Origin: Butyrivibrio sp. Su6
GTDB taxonomy: Bacteria; Bacillota; Clostridia; Lachnospirales; Lachnospiraceae
Assembly: GCF_900108105.1 (NCBI RefSeq)
Contig: NZ_FNUR01000002.1
Coordinates: 124,001 to 188,000 of the forward strand
DNA: 64,000 nt
Direction: 5' to 3'
Part shown: one piece after another, positions 39,848 through 49,145 of the stretch
Numbering within the stretch: the stretch's first letter is position 1
Layout: every line of letters begins with the position of its first letter
The notes under the pieces: generated by a model
What the model was told of the DNA's origin: nothing
Seen by the model: only the letters and a program-made list of their open reading frames with translations
Database searches by the model: none
Translations under genes and position numbers: made by a program

Positions 39848-42838
39848 ATGAGTAAACATTCCAAGTTATGGACTGGTTTGGCATCTGTCAGTACATGCTG
39901 TCTGGTACTGTCAAGCGTTGGATTTAACTGTATGTTGGGGTATTCGGGTACAGTTAATCAGGCTTTGGGGATTACTACCAGTAAGGTTGTAAATGATGGC
40001 GATACGTCAGAAGATACAACATATTTTGAAAGTGATTATGGCGAATTAAATTCTGAGAATCTTCAGACACTTATCAGGGAGACTTACGATGAGGCGGTTC
40101 AGGAAGAGGCAGAAGGAGCAGTTTTATTAAAAAATGATAACAACGCACTTCCACTTTCATCTGATGAAACAAAAGTAACTCTTTTTGGACACGCGGTGGC
40201 ACAGCCTTTATACAAGAGTTCATCTGCAGGTTCAAAGGCCTATGAAACATCTGAGGGTATTGACCTGTACACAGCTCTTTCTGAGCAGGGATTTGAGATC
40301 AATGACACGCTTTACAATGCATATGCCCAATCCTCAACAGAGAGAGGAACCGGCAAATATGACTTTTTAACTAATACTACAAGCGTATTATCAATGGGTG
40401 AAGAAGACATCTCTTTCTATACAGATGATCTTAAGGCTTCATTTGCAGATTACAGCGATGTTGCAATCGTAATGCTTGCAAGAGAAGGCGGAGAAGGAAT
40501 GGAGCTGGCTCTCGAAGACAGCTTTGAAGGAATCAGCCAGTTGGCACTTCATCAGGAGGAAAAAGACCTTCTGAATATGATCAACGAATCTGGCGTATTC
40601 GATAAGGTAATTGTGCTGATAAACAGCGGTAATCCCATGGAGCTTGAGTGGCTCGATGAATATGGAGTCGATGCATGCCTTTGGATCGGTGAGCCGGGTC
40701 AGAGAGGATTTGAAGCAGTTGCACAGATTCTGAACGGCAATATCAATCCATCAGGATCACTGACAGATACATATGCTGCTAATTCACTTTCAGCACCAGC
40801 AGTTGTAAACGGAAGCTTCAATAACCAGACATGGGCTAATCTTGATGAAGTACTTGCAGCTATAGATGATGCTGATGCCGGAATATCTTATTCAACAGTT
40901 CAGGCAGAAGGCATCTATGTTGGATACAAGTACTACGAGACAAGATATGAAGACAGCGTTCTCGGACAGGGCAACGCAACTTCATCTGCTGGTTCATCTT
41001 TTGGAAAAGATTGGAACTATGCTGCGGAAGTTACATACCCATTTGGATATGGACTTTCATATACTACTTTTGAAAAGACACTTGATAGCGTAACAATAAA
41101 TGGAGACGAAATAACAGTTAATGTAACTGTGAAAAATACAGGTGATGTCGCCGGTAAGACTTCTGTGCAGATATATGCTCAGACTCCTTACGGAGATTAT
41201 GAGAAAAAGAATCTGGTAGAAAAATCTGCTATCCAGCTGCTCGATTTTGGGAAGACAGATACACTTGAACCGGGGCAGTCACAGACACTTAGCATTACTT
41301 GTGATAAGTACCTCCTTGCAAGCTACGATTACACAAATGCAAAAGGATATATCATGAGCGAAGGCGATTATTATATCGCAATCGGTGATAATGCACATGA
41401 CGCGCTCAATAACGTTCTTGCAGCAAAGGGCGCAGAGAAACTTACTGATGAAAATGGTCAGCAAGTAACAGGAAATGCAGCTAATGTATACACATGGAGC
41501 GAAGCATTAGATACAGAAACATATAAGACTTCACAGTACACAGATGAAGTTGTTACAAATCAGTTCGAAGAAGCTGATCCTAATTACTGGCAGGAAGGCA
41601 CAGTTACTTATCTGTCAAGAAACGACTGGGAAGCTACATATCCAACATCTGCTACACAGCTTACACTTAATGATGAGATGATCGAGCTTCTTGCAGGTAA
41701 TTATTATGAAAAGAGTGAAGATGCACTTTCTGTAGCTGATTTCACTCAGGGCGATAACATAGGAATGCCGCTTGCTGCACTTATCGGGCTTGATTATGAC
41801 GATGAGGCATGGGATACATATTTGAACCAGTTTACAATATCTGAGCTTACAAGCCTTCTGTCAGATAACTTTGGTACAACTGAGATTGCTTCTGTGGGTA
41901 AGCCAGCCATTGTTGCAGGCGATGGACCTGATGGTGTTGGCGGTACATATAACGAGAGCAAATATGGAACAAGCGTACAGGATACATGTTTCCCAACAGA
42001 GATAGTCCTTGCTTCTACATTTAATAAAGACCTTATGTACAATAGAGGCAAGCTCATGGCCAATGAGTGTATGTATCTCGGAATGGAAGAAGACTGGATG
42101 CCTGGAATTAACATCCACAGAACACCATTTGGTGGCAGAAACTTTGAATACTATTCAGAAGATGCAGTTATGAGTTATCTCTGTGCTATTCCTGAAGTAG
42201 TTGCTATGGAGGAAAGAGGCGTTCAGGCCGGTGCCAAGCACGTAGTTGGTAATGATCAGGAAAATAACAGAGAAGGAATCGCAGTATTCTTTAACGAACA
42301 GGCATTTAGAGAGACATCTCTAAGAGCAGCCGAGGGAGCTATTGCAGCAGCCGGTGGAAAAGCTCTTATGCATGGCTTTAACAGACTTGGCCTTGTATGG
42401 TGCTCAGAGAGTACAGCACTTTGCAGCCAGGTAATTGAGAAGGAATGGGGATTTGTTGGACAGCAGGAAACTGACGCTGTAGCCGGTGCCGAGGGTACAT
42501 ATAAGTGGCATCTTACAAGTGCAGTTGCAGCCGGTGTAGATCAGTTCTGCCTTGATTTCTCCGGTTCAGTTGGAACAACTATTGCAAAACAGATCACAGA
42601 GACTGATGATGGAGATCTTTTGGCACTTGTCAGAAAGTCAGCACATGATTACCTCTATACAGTTGCAAACAGCAGCGTTATGAACGGATACAGCGTTGAT
42701 TCTAAAATCGTATCTGTAACACCCTGGTGGCAGCCACTTATGATTGCTTTGATCGTGGTATTTGCTGCACTTGACATTTTGTTTATATTCATGGATCTGA
42801 AGAAACGCAGAAATGTAATTGAGATTGTTAAGGAATGA
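39848..42838 (+). CDS. GH3 glycoside hydrolase, reversed domain order, membrane-tethered
   Basis: 996 aa. An N-terminal membrane segment (about 7-30) leads to the GH3 C-domain first (about 75-330; EEAEGAVLLKNDNNALPL, GEPGQRGFEAVAQILNG), then an Fn3-like domain (about 415-520). The GH3 N-domain follows (about 640-920; KPAIVAGDGPDGVGGTYNES, PGINIHRTPFGGRNFEYYSE, KHVVGNDQENNREG). The predicted nucleophile is D876 in QQETDAVAG. A C-terminal TM helix (MIALIVVFAALDILFIFM) anchors it. This swapped order is known in rumen beta-glucosidases. First gene of an operon with GH2 and a two-component system. Confidence 0.9.
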   Translation: MSKHSKLWTGLASVSTCCLVLSSVGFNCMLGYSGTVNQALGITTSKVVNDGDTSEDTTYFESDYGELNSENLQTLIRETYDEAVQEEAEGAVLLKNDNNALPLSSDETKVTLFGHAVAQPLYKSSSAGSKAYETSEGIDLYTALSEQGFEINDTLYNAYAQSSTERGTGKYDFLTNTTSVLSMGEEDISFYTDDLKASFADYSDVAIVMLAREGGEGMELALEDSFEGISQLALHQEEKDLLNMINESGVFDKVIVLINSGNPMELEWLDEYGVDACLWIGEPGQRGFEAVAQILNGNINPSGSLTDTYAANSLSAPAVVNGSFNNQTWANLDEVLAAIDDADAGISYSTVQAEGIYVGYKYYETRYEDSVLGQGNATSSAGSSFGKDWNYAAEVTYPFGYGLSYTTFEKTLDSVTINGDEITVNVTVKNTGDVAGKTSVQIYAQTPYGDYEKKNLVEKSAIQLLDFGKTDTLEPGQSQTLSITCDKYLLASYDYTNAKGYIMSEGDYYIAIGDNAHDALNNVLAAKGAEKLTDENGQQVTGNAANVYTWSEALDTETYKTSQYTDEVVTNQFEEADPNYWQEGTVTYLSRNDWEATYPTSATQLTLNDEMIELLAGNYYEKSEDALSVADFTQGDNIGMPLAALIGLDYDDEAWDTYLNQFTISELTSLLSDNFGTTEIASVGKPAIVAGDGPDGVGGTYNESKYGTSVQDTCFPTEIVLASTFNKDLMYNRGKLMANECMYLGMEEDWMPGINIHRTPFGGRNFEYYSEDAVMSYLCAIPEVVAMEERGVQAGAKHVVGNDQENNREGIAVFFNEQAFRETSLRAAEGAIAAAGGKALMHGFNRLGLVWCSESTALCSQVIEKEWGFVGQQETDAVAGAEGTYKWHLTSAVAAGVDQFCLDFSGSVGTTIAKQITETDDGDLLALVRKSAHDYLYTVANSSVMNGYSVDSKIVSVTPWWQPLMIALIVVFAALDILFIFMDLKKRRNVIEIVKE

Positions 42839-42849
42839 GGTGGACGAAT

Positions 42850-43245
42850 ATGAAGAATTTTTTTGCAAAAAAATCATATGGCTTTTGTGCCGTAGTGCTT
42901 TCGCTTATTGTTGCAGTTATATCACTTGTCAGATACCTGGCATGGGCGCCTGCTCATAATGCCACAAACTCCCTGGTGGTAGCTGCACTTGTGATAGGAA
43001 TTGTATTAAATGTTATTGTAATGATCAGGGACGAGGACCTTTTGATTGTAGCTGCAACAGCTTGCTATTCATTTGCGGTATTCAGACATCTGGCTGATCA
43101 GGTCGGATCATTCGTAGATGCATTTCAGGGCATAAATATGTTCGGAGATGCCACACAGGTCGGAAACATAGTGTCTATAGCAATTGTTATGGGCATTGGA
43201 GTGTTACTTACAATAGTTAGTGGATTTTTAAGAAGAGAAGTTTAA
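42850..43245 (+). CDS. Four-TM membrane protein of the glycosidase operon
   Basis: 131 aa from ATG 42850, after GAGGTGG. TM helices: GFCAVVLSLIVAVISLVRYL, SLVVAALVIGIVLNVIVMI, LLIVAATACYSFAVFRHLAD and VSIAIVMGIGVLLTIVSGFL. No transport motif. Lies between GH3 and GH2 with one-base spacing to GH2, so probably a partner of these membrane-side glycosidases. Confidence 0.75.
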   Translation: MKNFFAKKSYGFCAVVLSLIVAVISLVRYLAWAPAHNATNSLVVAALVIGIVLNVIVMIRDEDLLIVAATACYSFAVFRHLADQVGSFVDAFQGINMFGDATQVGNIVSIAIVMGIGVLLTIVSGFLRREV

Positions 43246-43246
43246 T

Positions 43247-45622
43247 ATGAAGAGAATATGCTTAAACGACAACTGGAAATGTTTTGTTACAGGGAAAAGA
43301 GATACCGCCATTGACGTAAATCTTCCCTATGATGCGATGCTTTTGGATGGAAAGGATGACGCAAGCGTCACTGGAGTAAACCTTGGATGGTATGTGCCAC
43401 AGGATTACTCTTTTGAAAAGACTCTTTTGGCTCCAAAGGAATGGGCAGATCAGATCACTGTTCTGTATTTCGAAGGTGTCTATCACAAGGCAACTGTATA
43501 TGTAAATGGCGTCAAAGCTGCTTACCAGGATTATGGTTACACCGGATTTTATGTGGATGTGACGAAGCTTCTGAAATATGGTGAGGACAACACTATTCTT
43601 GTAGAGGCTATAAATACTGATCAGCCCAATAGCAGATGGTATACAGGAACCGGTATTTACAGGCCTGTATGGCTATACCAGATGCCACAAAAGCATATTC
43701 TCATAAACGGAATTAAGGTTGATACCCTGTCAATAGATCCTCCTGTGATAAAGGCTGCGGTTAGCACAAACTCTGAAGGCCAGGTGACATGCGCCATAGC
43801 AGAACTTGATACAGAGGTAAAAGAAATAACTAACGCCGATGGTGTAGCTGAGATCACCATGAAGCTTCCAAAAGCAGAACTTTGGAGCCCCGAAAATCCC
43901 AAGCTTTATGACCTTAAGGTAAGCTTTGGTGATGATGTCAGAACTGAGCGTATCGGAATCAGAACCCTTGAATTCAATGCTAAAAAAGGCTTTGCCATCA
44001 ATGGAAAAAGAGTGATACTCAGAGGCGCATGCATTCACCATGACAATGGTATTCTCGGAGCAGCCGGACATGAGTTCTCTGACTACAGAAAGATCAGACT
44101 CATGAAGGAAAATGGCTATAATGCAGTGCGCAGTGCTCACAATCCATGCTCTGAGGCTATTCTTAGAGCATGCGATGAAATGGGCGTCCTGATGATGGAT
44201 GAGTACGTCGATGCCTGGTATATCCACAAGACCAGATACGACTATGCTACATCAGTTGAAAAGAACTACAAAACAGACTTAAAGGCCCTTGTAGATAAGG
44301 ATTACAATCATCCAAGTGTGATCATGTATTCAACCGGTAATGAAGTTGCAGAGACAGCTCAGGCAAGGGGTATCGAGCTGTGCGGTAACATGACTGACTA
44401 CCTCCATGAACTTGATCCTTCAAGACCAGTATCATGTGGAATCAATATCTTTTTTAACTTCTTAAGTTCAATGGGACTTGGCATCTACTCTGATAAAAAG
44501 GCGGAGCAGGAAGTTAAGAATGTCAAAAAAAAGAAGGCGGTTGGCAGTGAATTCTTTAATAACCTTGCAGGGATACTTGGCGCAGATTTCATGAAGTTTG
44601 GAGCAACTCTGTATCCTTGCGATGTACTGACTAAAGACGCCTTTGCAAGAATGGATTTTGCAGGGTACAACTATGGAATCAACAGATATGTCCATGATCT
44701 AAAGAAATATCCTGACCGATTGATACTAGGAAGTGAGACATTTTGCAGCGATGCTTACAAATTCATGGAGCTTGCTGCAGATGAGCCCAGGATAATAGGT
44801 GACTTCGTGTGGTCAGGTATGGATTACCTTGGAGAAGTAGGCGTTGGAAGCTGGGAATATCAGGACTATGCACCGGATTTTAGCCACGGAAAAGGATGGG
44901 TGGCAGCAGGTTCCGGAAGAGTTGATCTCACAGGTAAATCTCTTTCTGAAGCTGATTACACCCGCGTAGCCTTTGGACAGATGGATATTGCAATAGGTGT
45001 TATCCCTGTTAAATATGCTGATCAAAAACACTCTCCATCCGCATGGAAGATGACAAATGCCATGGCCAGCTGGTCATGGGAAGGATGCGAGAATATGAAG
45101 ACCAGGGTAGAAGTCTATGCCCGCGCATACGAGATAGAGCTTTTATTAAACGGTAAGACAATTGGTAAAAAGAGAACCCAAAACGATTGCAGAGTAGTGT
45201 TTGATGTTACTTATATGCCGGGTGAACTTAAGGCTGTGGCATACGCTGAAAATGGTAAAGTAATTGCTACAACAGCTCTTTTAACTGCAGGGGAAAAGAC
45301 CCAGTTAGTAGCAGAGCCTGAGCTTACAGCAATAAATAGTGACGGCGATCTTGCTTATGTTCGACTTAAGTTTACGGATCAGTCAGGTGAGTTAAAGCCT
45401 CTTGAAAGAGATCACATTAAGGTCAGCGTAACCGGCGGAGAGCTCATTGGCCTTGGCAGCGCCTGCCCATATTATGAGGGAAGCTATCTGGATGATGTCT
45501 GTGACACATACTACGGTGAAGCACTTGCTGTAATAAGACCTGTAAGTAAAGGAAACATGGTGGTAAATGCAGTTTCACTTAATAAAAATCTGACAGCGAC
45601 AGCCACTGTAGAGGTAAGATGA
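43247..45622 (+). CDS. GH2 glycoside hydrolase (beta-galactosidase/glucuronidase-like)
   Basis: 791 aa, no signal peptide. GH2 sugar-binding domain (about 1-150; RWYTGTGIYRPVWLYQMPQK), Ig-like domain (about 150-245), TIM barrel (about 245-560) and C-terminal domains (about 600-791). The acid/base Glu is in STGNEVAET and the nucleophile Glu in LILGSETFCSD. Likely hydrolyses beta-linked sugars inside the cell, acting after the membrane-bound GH3. The next gene's ATG overlaps its stop. Confidence 0.92.
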   Translation: MKRICLNDNWKCFVTGKRDTAIDVNLPYDAMLLDGKDDASVTGVNLGWYVPQDYSFEKTLLAPKEWADQITVLYFEGVYHKATVYVNGVKAAYQDYGYTGFYVDVTKLLKYGEDNTILVEAINTDQPNSRWYTGTGIYRPVWLYQMPQKHILINGIKVDTLSIDPPVIKAAVSTNSEGQVTCAIAELDTEVKEITNADGVAEITMKLPKAELWSPENPKLYDLKVSFGDDVRTERIGIRTLEFNAKKGFAINGKRVILRGACIHHDNGILGAAGHEFSDYRKIRLMKENGYNAVRSAHNPCSEAILRACDEMGVLMMDEYVDAWYIHKTRYDYATSVEKNYKTDLKALVDKDYNHPSVIMYSTGNEVAETAQARGIELCGNMTDYLHELDPSRPVSCGINIFFNFLSSMGLGIYSDKKAEQEVKNVKKKKAVGSEFFNNLAGILGADFMKFGATLYPCDVLTKDAFARMDFAGYNYGINRYVHDLKKYPDRLILGSETFCSDAYKFMELAADEPRIIGDFVWSGMDYLGEVGVGSWEYQDYAPDFSHGKGWVAAGSGRVDLTGKSLSEADYTRVAFGQMDIAIGVIPVKYADQKHSPSAWKMTNAMASWSWEGCENMKTRVEVYARAYEIELLLNGKTIGKKRTQNDCRVVFDVTYMPGELKAVAYAENGKVIATTALLTAGEKTQLVAEPELTAINSDGDLAYVRLKFTDQSGELKPLERDHIKVSVTGGELIGLGSACPYYEGSYLDDVCDTYYGEALAVIRPVSKGNMVVNAVSLNKNLTATATVEVR

Positions 45623-46152
45623 TGAATAGAGAAAAGATAAAGAAGTTACTATTTCAGTTTGTTAAGTTTTATCTCTTTTCTCTTTTGGTTACACTGCTTC
45701 AGTATTTACTGCTCACTTTTTTGCCCACAATAATTAATAACAACACAGATTGGTGCAGTGTACCTTGTCAGCTTTTTAGGGTAAAATTGGGTATAGTAGA
45801 TACGTACATTTTTAATTATCCGGTAACCGGAGATGAAACTGGTGGAATGGGATATTTTGCAGCCTTTGCGATTACTTTGTTTATCGCTCAGTGCGTCAAT
45901 TTCCCAATGCAGAGAAATGTTACCTTTAAGTCTCACGGAAATGTTTGGTATCAGGCAATGTGGTATGTCATAGCATTCGTTGCAATAACAGTAGTGTGCA
46001 GCGTGCTGATGTCTATCTATGTTCCTATCTGTAAGCAGTTCCTTGAGCCTGCCGTTTATAACATACTCATAACTGTTATAAATGGCGGTGTGCAGATGGT
46101 AATATATTTCCCGGTTTATAAGATTATTTTTCCAGAGGTAGAAAGTGATTAA
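45622..46152 (+). CDS. GtrA-like membrane protein
   Basis: 176 aa from ATG 45622, seven bases after AGAGG; an ATG at 45619 overlaps. Four TM helices, with FAITLFIAQCVNFPMQRNVT, the region that resembles GtrA-family proteins implicated in polyprenyl-linked sugar movement. Overlaps the response regulator start by eight bases. The family call is moderate. Confidence 0.65.
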   Translation: MNREKIKKLLFQFVKFYLFSLLVTLLQYLLLTFLPTIINNNTDWCSVPCQLFRVKLGIVDTYIFNYPVTGDETGGMGYFAAFAITLFIAQCVNFPMQRNVTFKSHGNVWYQAMWYVIAFVAITVVCSVLMSIYVPICKQFLEPAVYNILITVINGGVQMVIYFPVYKIIFPEVESD

Positions 46153-46867
46153 AATCGCTGTTGTAGATGACGATCTTAATGAACAGCAAAAATTATCAGA
46201 TATGTTTACAAGACTTGGTGGAGAGATAGGGATCGACCTGTCTGTCGTTACGTTCTCAGACAGGGAGTCTTTCCTGTCCGGGTACGACAAGAGCTATGCG
46301 ATGCTCTGTCTCGACATTGAGCTTAATACAGAAGATGATAGTGATAATGGAATTGAACTTGCCAAAAAAATAAGGCAGGTCGATTCTGATGTCATTATCA
46401 TCTTTATTACTAATCTGGCTCAAATGGCTATCAAAGGCTATGAGGTCAGGGCTTTTGATTTCATAGTAAAACCTGTCAATTACGGTGATTTTGCCATGAA
46501 GATGAGGAATGCTCTTGGTTTTTATCAGGGGCACAGGTCAGAGAGCTTCAAAGTTCAGACAGAGCATGGCTTTGTCATGATATCAAGTGACGATCTCTAT
46601 TACATAGAGGTGAACGGTCACTATATTTACTATCACACTACCAATCAGGTTTACAAACAAAAAGGCACGCTAAAAGAGATAGAGGGTAAGATATCAGAAC
46701 TGCCCTTTAAGAGGTGTAACAACTGCTATCTGATCAATCTTAAACATGTAAGTGGTGTGGATAAGGATGATGTAATTGTAGGCGGAGACAGACTTAAGAT
46801 AAGCCGCCCCAAAAAGAGGGAGTTCTTGCAGGCAATTGCTGAATACATGGGAGGTAAGATTTTGTGA
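46145..46867 (+). CDS. LytTR response regulator (AgrA/LytR type)
   Basis: 240 aa from GTG 46145. Receiver domain: acidic pair VVDDD, phospho-acceptor Asp in LCLDIELN (about 56), Lys in DFIVKPVNY. LytTR DNA-binding domain from about 130 (DDLYYIEVNGHYIYYHTTNQ, FKRCNNCYLINLKHVSGV). Overlaps the kinase gene by four bases. Likely targets are direct repeats near its own operon. Confidence 0.93.
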   Translation: MIKIAVVDDDLNEQQKLSDMFTRLGGEIGIDLSVVTFSDRESFLSGYDKSYAMLCLDIELNTEDDSDNGIELAKKIRQVDSDVIIIFITNLAQMAIKGYEVRAFDFIVKPVNYGDFAMKMRNALGFYQGHRSESFKVQTEHGFVMISSDDLYYIEVNGHYIYYHTTNQVYKQKGTLKEIEGKISELPFKRCNNCYLINLKHVSGVDKDDVIVGGDRLKISRPKKREFLQAIAEYMGGKIL

Positions 46868-48150
46868 ATACCATGTTTGAAATATGGGATCTAATTTCAT
46901 ATGCAGTACAGCTGATATTGTCCGGAACTATAGTGATCATTTTTAGCCCAAAGAAAAAATACTGGGGACTGCGCTATGCTGTTTCAGCAGCTCTTTTCAT
47001 TTTGGTATCTCTTTTTATGAATCATTTTTCCAGGAATATCATGGAGGTAATAGGTTTTGTAGGCTACTGGTCCCTATACATAGCGGGAGTATTATTCCAG
47101 ATATTCATGTGCACGGAGTACAACGTCAGGCAGGTTCTGTACTATTCCATTGTAGCTCTTGCAGTGCAGCATGTTGCCTTTGATATATGCGAGATCTTCG
47201 ATGCGATATTTGGCAGAATACAGGTAATAGACATAGTTGTCTACATTCTTATCTATGGAATTTTTGCCTTTGTTATCAAAAGAATCTTTGCCAAGATGGA
47301 AGCCAAGAGCTTTAAGCAGACAGATCTGGTGCCGATCATAACGATCATGATGATCGTGCTGTTTGTAAGTGTCATGTATAAAGGCAATACCTTTTATGAC
47401 GTGGAATTCTCCTGGAATTATGTATATTACAGGATTGTTGATGCTCTTTGCTGCGTATATATTCTGTGGACACAGGGTACAAGGCGGCTCAGCGAGTACT
47501 ATGCAAGCGAGCTTGAAGGTATCAATAAGGCATTCATGGTCCAAAAGGAGCAGTTCAAGATCAAGCAGGAGACCATCGACAGTATCAATAGAAAGTGCCA
47601 TGATCTGAAGCATCAGATCGAGGCTATTCATCACATGGAAAAGGACAGCGACAAAGAGGCTTTCTATAAAGAACTGAAGAAAGATATCATGATCTACGAC
47701 GTGGCCATAGATACCGGTAACGAGGCCCTTAATGTCCTGATGATGGACAAGGGGCTGTACTGTTGCGAACATGATATACAGCTAAGCTGCATGGCCGACG
47801 CGGGTTCCCTCTCATTCATGAAACTCGAGGATGTCTATGCCATATTCGGAAATGCTCTGGATAACGCCATTACAGCGGTTGAGAAGATAAGTGACAAGGA
47901 AAAGAGAGTTATAAATCTGAAGGTACTTAATCAGAACAATATGTTCATGCTGCAGCTTCAGAACTATTACAATGGTGTCCTGTCATTTGAAGATGGCATG
48001 CCCCTCACAACCAAGACAGACAAGACCCAGCACGGCTTTGGCGTCAAGAGCATCAGATATCTTGCCGAGAAGTACGGCGGCACTATGACAGTAAATGCCA
48101 AGGACGGCATATTTACCCTGCAGATATTGCTTCCAATAATGGAACAGTAG
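46864..48150 (+). CDS. GHKL-type sensor histidine kinase (AgrC-like)
   Basis: 428 aa from GTG 46864, nine bases after GGGAGG. Six or seven N-terminal TM helices (about 5-200). A dimerisation helix carries the H-box NRKCHDLKHQIEAIHHM. The N-box is IFGNALDNAITAVEKI and the G-box HGFGVKSIRYLAEKYGG. The polytopic sensor and LytTR partner are typical of peptide or small-molecule sensing. Its presence in a glycosidase operon suggests induction by a sugar or signal peptide. Confidence 0.92.
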   Translation: MNTMFEIWDLISYAVQLILSGTIVIIFSPKKKYWGLRYAVSAALFILVSLFMNHFSRNIMEVIGFVGYWSLYIAGVLFQIFMCTEYNVRQVLYYSIVALAVQHVAFDICEIFDAIFGRIQVIDIVVYILIYGIFAFVIKRIFAKMEAKSFKQTDLVPIITIMMIVLFVSVMYKGNTFYDVEFSWNYVYYRIVDALCCVYILWTQGTRRLSEYYASELEGINKAFMVQKEQFKIKQETIDSINRKCHDLKHQIEAIHHMEKDSDKEAFYKELKKDIMIYDVAIDTGNEALNVLMMDKGLYCCEHDIQLSCMADAGSLSFMKLEDVYAIFGNALDNAITAVEKISDKEKRVINLKVLNQNNMFMLQLQNYYNGVLSFEDGMPLTTKTDKTQHGFGVKSIRYLAEKYGGTMTVNAKDGIFTLQILLPIMEQ

Positions 48151-48224
48151 GAGATGGTAAAAGAGCTGTTTTTGGGGGAGGTTCTAGGAGTGAGATTCGG
48201 TTCGGAAGTGAGATTCCAGCGGCG

Positions 48225-48603
48225 TACGGATAAGATCAGTCTTAGAACACGATTTTATCCGTACATTTCCCAGGAAAAGAGCTGTTTTAGGAGCGAGATT
48301 CTAGCGACGTACGGATAAGAACAGTCTTAGAACATGATTTTATCCGTACATTTCCCAGAAAAAGAGCTGTTTTAGGGGTGAGATTTCAGCGACGTACGGA
48401 TAAGATTGGTCTTAGAACATGCTTTTATCCGTACAATCCCTAAGAAAAGATCTGTTTTAGGAGTGATATTCCAGCGACGTACGGATAAGATTGGTCTTAG
48501 AACATGATTTTATCCGTACAATCCCCAGAAAAAGAGCTGTTATAGGAGTGATATTCTGGCGATGTACGGATAAGAACAGTCTTAGAGCATGATTTTATCC
48601 GTA
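48225..48603. repeat. TACGGATAA inverted-repeat array E (5 units, 85-bp period)
   Basis: Units start at 48225, 48310, 48395, 48480 and 48565, exactly 85 bp apart. Each unit is 39 nt with the same invariant arms as arrays A-D. The internal 21 nt keep GTCTTAGA and GATTT-like sequence. The inter-unit spacer is 46 nt, 10 longer than in arrays A-D, and often contains AAAGAGCTGTTTTAGG. Confidence 0.93.
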
Positions 48604-48650
48604 CATGACAGACTATAGCGCAAGACTCACGCCTGATAAATGATTGGATA

Positions 48651-49118
48651 TTGACAAAAAGCAATCATATTGCTACGCTAATGATAGAAAAAATTAAAAA
48701 AACCATCGCAGGCTCTGTGGAGGATGAAGTATTGAACATAGATCAGAAAGACATAGAGCAGTATCTTTCCGAGGTGAAGAAAGCTGTTGAAAAGGATAAT
48801 TACCGGATAGATCGAAACGCTAGACGTCAGGATAACATCAATCTGTTTCTGGATTATGTTATCGACGAGGCAAAAGCCAAAGAAATAATATTGAGCCTTA
48901 CTGCAATGGATTTTTCGGAGATCCTGCAGAATGAGCATAAAGGTTTTGAACACGAAAAACTGTATGTATTTGGCAAGGATGTAATCCTTTTGGAGAGGAA
49001 TGGATCAGAAGAAAAAACAGTATCTCTGTATATCAAGTTTAACAAGCTGGAGAACTGTTTCGTAATCATCATTTCGTTCCATGAACAGAAATATCCGCTT
49101 ATGTACTATTTCAGATAA
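48651..49118 (+). CDS. Candidate toxin of a Panacea/SocA-type TA pair
   Basis: 155 aa if started at TTG 48651; ATG 48681 is an alternative and neither has a clear SD. It is charged, with a helical N-terminal half (KKTIAGSVEDEVLNIDQKDI) and a beta-rich C-terminus (KLYVFGKDVILLERNGSEEK, LYIKFNKLENCFVIIISFHE). I do not recognise the fold; it has some flavour of MqsR/RelE-like beta cores. It is called a toxin because the next gene, 27 bases later, encodes an antitoxin-type protein with a SocA/Panacea domain. Confidence 0.5.
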   Translation: MTKSNHIATLMIEKIKKTIAGSVEDEVLNIDQKDIEQYLSEVKKAVEKDNYRIDRNARRQDNINLFLDYVIDEAKAKEIILSLTAMDFSEILQNEHKGFEHEKLYVFGKDVILLERNGSEEKTVSLYIKFNKLENCFVIIISFHEQKYPLMYYFR

Positions 49119-49145
49119 TCAGGAGGCAAATCGGAGGTAACCATT

